Below, piece by piece: positions 61,988-64,000 of a DNA stretch of 64,000 bases (positions are counted from its first letter, which is position 1; the number at the start of each line of letters is the position of its first letter). A program made the position numbers and the translations under genes. This stretch comes from Manihot esculenta (lineage: Eukaryota; Streptophyta; Magnoliopsida; Malpighiales; Euphorbiaceae), in the NCBI RefSeq assembly GCF_001659605.2, contig NC_035161.2, forward strand, positions 34,133,191 to 34,197,190, in the 5' to 3' direction. Under the pieces are notes generated by a model. That model saw nothing but the letters and a program-made list of their open reading frames with translations, ran no database searches and had not been told where the DNA came from.

Positions 61988-62300
61988 AAGCACTTGCCGA
62001 CTGTCCGACGACGCGTGGAGAGCCGATAGAGAGCAACGACCAACGCCGATGGTGAATAAGTTCAGTCGAGAGGAGAGTGGAGGCACAGGTGCGAGAATCT
62101 CGCGGCAAGATGAGAGATGGAGCAGAGCATAGAGATGAGAGATTGTCGACTGTCTGACAACCCGTGGAGAGCCGATAGAGAGCAACGGCCGACGCCGATG
62201 GTGAATCAGTCCAATCGAGAGGAGAGTGGAGGCACAGGCGCGAGAATCTCGCGGCGAGATGAGAGATGGAACAGAGCACAGAGATGAGAGATGAGAGATG
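61988..62300 (+). repeat. Two direct copies of a unit of about 150 bp inside the hAT element
   Basis: Copy 1 (about 61988-62146) and copy 2 (62147-62300) share GTGGAGAGCCGATAGAGAG and GAGAATCTCGCGGC, and differ by scattered changes. Many changes are C/T or G/A, as expected of methylated repeats. Confidence 0.85.
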
Positions 62301-62460
62301 GAGCAGAGCACAGAGATGAGCAGAGCACAGAGATGAGAGATGGAGCAGATGGAGCAAAGCACAGAGATGAGAGATGGAGCAGATGGAGTAGAGCACAGAG
62401 ATGGAGCACTGGCGGCAGGCACGAAGAGATAGAAATTTGTTTTAGATTTAGGGCAGAAAA

Positions 62461-62490
62461 GGGAAGGGAAGGGAAGGGAAGGGAAGGGAA
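62461..62490 (+). repeat. (GGGAA)6 tract with G-quadruplex potential
   Basis: Six perfect GGGAA units in a row give six runs of three guanines with 2-nt loops. Confidence 0.9.
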
Positions 62491-62701
62491 ATAGGGAACT
62501 ATTAAAACGACGTAGTATAGGTGATTTCGGTTCGGTCTAATCGAAATTTTTACGTCTAAAACCGAACCGAACAGAAATCACCGATTTTTTAAAAATTTCA
62601 AACCGAACCAAACCGAAAAAAAAAATAAAACCGAACCAAAATTTTGAAATTAATCGGTTCGGTCGGTTATTTCGGTTTAAACCGAATACTGCTCACCCCT
62701 A

Positions 62702-62709
62702 GATACAAG
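62702..62709 (+). repeat. 8-bp target-site duplication (right), GATACAAG
   Basis: Matches 61597-61604. Confidence 0.9.
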
Positions 62710-63759
62710 AGAACAATAAAAAAAAAATTAAATATGAGTCAATTGAAAATGAAGGAGATAGAATCGTGTAAAGAAAATTATGTTTGAGGATTTTATATAG
62801 AATGGACATATAAATAACCATCTCTGTAGAAAGTGAAGTGATGTTGCTAAAAATAAAATGATGACGTGGCCAGAATGAAACTGTGCTGTGATTGGCTAAA
62901 CTTACAAGAGTCACTCCTACACTCAAGTCAGTAAATTAGAGAAGATGGTGAATGAAGAACTTGAAAATGCTTGTGTGGAAAAATAGCGTGCCTTGGTCTT
63001 TAGGATCATTCTCTTTATATACTGTAAGAAAACGGAGATAAATATAGTATTTCCTGATAATGCGATGATAATATGGCCGGCTCGCTGATAAAAGATCTTC
63101 TCCGGATAATTGATAAAAAATCCCATGATTGTAGGCGCAAAGGAGATTTGCTGGATTATAGTTGTTAACAGTAACTTCCTTATGAAGACTCATCTAGACG
63201 TTAAGAGGCAGAGTCTGTCCGACCTGAGGTTGACCTGTCCTGTGACCGAGCCTTTTCTCCTAACTTCAAGCATAATGGTCGTTTGAGCCTTTATCAGGAG
63301 TCGAGCATCCAAATCTTCCCTTTTACGGGTAAGACAGTTTATCAACTTATTAAACACTTGCCACGTGGCCTTATCTTATGGTGATAGTTCATGACTTACT
63401 TTAAAAAATTCTCATGTAGCATTAGAAAGCCCCCCACTGGTCTTTAATTTTTTAGATTCGAAGGTGACTATTGTCTTAATGGTCTAGAACACGTGGCTTA
63501 TTTATATTGGTATTCAATACTCGCATCGCTTTGCTTGCTCCAGCTCATATAAATGATAAGTGCTTTGTGGCTATGATAATTAAAAATAATAAATTGATGA
63601 GTTTTGATTCAAATCTTATCGAGCTTCCCAGCATTTTCTAGCTCTTGCGAGCTCCTTGGCCTTTTCTTGCCCTGATGAGAGTCCATGCATTTTCTTGCCT
63701 CGATGGCCTTGGTAATATTTTGGGCCTTTTGCCTTGGACCTTCGTCTGAGCATATTTCC
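62710..63759. other. Unassigned sequence left of the terminal tandem repeat
   Basis: No recognised gene. Sequence from about 63060 has higher GC content and ACGT-core boxes CACGTGG (about 63361 and 63490). With the repeat that follows it may be part of an unidentified mobile element running past the window edge. No ends were found. Confidence 0.3.
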
Positions 63760-64000
63760 CTCTAGTCAACTTCGGGGCTATCTGAGCACTTTTACTCTTG
63801 TGCCTCTTCTGAGCTTTAAGCGTTCTCCGAGCATTTTTACTTTTAAGCGTCTTCCGAATATTTTTACCTTTATACTCCTTCCGAGCATTTTTGCCTTGAA
63901 ACATCTTTCGAGCATTTTTGCTTGAAGTTCCGAGCATTTTTGCCTTTGTGCTCCTTCTGGACATTTTTGCCTTGAAACATGTCTTCCGAGCAGTTTTGCC
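63760..64000 (-). repeat. Degenerate tandem repeat of about 27 bp, cut by the window edge
   Basis: A plus-strand unit with the core CCGAGCATTTTTGCCTT recurs about nine times with drift between 63778 and 64000. On the minus strand it stays open and encodes a lysine/arginine-rich peptide with a period near nine residues (KNARK-like). It may be the repeat region of a larger coding sequence or simply a minisatellite. Confidence 0.7.

Larger units (their letters stand above)
61605..62701. mobile_element. Non-autonomous hAT transposon (1097 bp)
   Basis: The ends are TAGGGGTGAGCA and TGCTCACCCCTA, a perfect 12-bp terminal inverted repeat of hAT style, with perfect 8-bp duplications GATACAAG on both sides. 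No transposase is encoded, so movement would need one in trans. Both ends are dense in a TTCGGT/ACCGAA motif (about 61619-61765 and 62525-62690) that makes long inverted sub-terminal regions. The centre has two copies of a unit of about 150 bp (about 61988-62146 and 62147-62300), then degenerate GAGATGAGAGATGGAGCAGA repeats (62280-62410) and a (GGGAA)6 run at 62461-62490. The minus-strand open frames here are repeat artefacts. Confidence 0.9.

Noticed and set aside
61926..62422. Minus-strand open frames rich in Leu/Cys/Ser
   Set aside because: By-products of the GAGATGAGAGATGG repeats in the hAT element; no domain and no splice signals.

Overview
This is a nuclear window from a flowering plant. 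Coding exons are split by many short AT-rich introns with plant-type splice sites, the intergenic DNA is very AT-rich (about 18.1-20.1, 32.2-33.9, 40.8-42.5 and 48.8-50.3 kb), and plant transposons are present. The gene set (dirigent protein, plastid dihydrodipicolinate synthase, RLCK-VII kinase, TRM/LONGIFOLIA-type protein) is that of a dicot. The cis-prenyltransferase resembles the rubber-transferase type of Euphorbiaceae, so a Manihot or Hevea relative is my best guess. That is an inference and has not been searched.

Layout. 0.6-9.2 kb (+): a 20-exon SAC-domain phosphoinositide phosphatase of RHD4/SAC7 type, with one U12-type AT-AG intron and a recent 332-bp tandem duplication in intron 9. 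9.8-10.4 kb (-): an intronless dirigent gene. 12.2-13.3 kb (-): a cis-prenyltransferase with a coding region in one exon. 14.8-17.7 kb (-): an 8-exon nucellin/Asp1-like aspartic protease. 18-24.5 kb: AT-rich DNA, a decayed LINE-like RNase H region and an intact 2269-bp solo LTR (5-bp target duplication TGTCT) rich in TTCGGCGGCCGAA palindromes. 24.9-27.2 kb (+): 4-hydroxy-tetrahydrodipicolinate synthase. 28.7-31.8 kb (-): an RLCK-VII kinase. 34.0-34.4 kb (+): a dead RNase H fragment. 35.75-40.7 kb (-): Rab escort protein. 43.05-45.9 kb (-): an hnRNP F/H-like protein with two RRMs whose start codon lies in a 17-nt coding segment. 46.9-47.8 kb (+): a small HMGB protein. 50.4-52.4 kb (+): a THEP1/NTPCR-type nucleoside triphosphatase. 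56.9-60.2 kb (+): a DUF4378/TRM protein. 61.6-62.7 kb: a complete non-autonomous hAT element with an 8-bp target duplication. 63.7-64.0 kb: a tandem repeat that runs off the window.

For the genes with rebuilt exons I checked that codon phase is kept through every junction. Predicted lengths are SAC 596, aspartic protease 426, DHDPS 365, kinase 415, REP 558, RRM 264, HMGB 137, NTPase 192 and TRM 877 aa. The genes are unrelated housekeeping, membrane-traffic and defence functions, with no metabolic cluster. I found no CRISPR array or bacterial-type operon, and recognised no rRNA or tRNA gene. The observations most worth a second look are the U12 AT-AG intron and the exon-copying duplication in the RHD4-like gene, the palindrome-studded LTR, the hAT element carrying a (GGGAA)6 tract, and the long insert in the cis-prenyltransferase.
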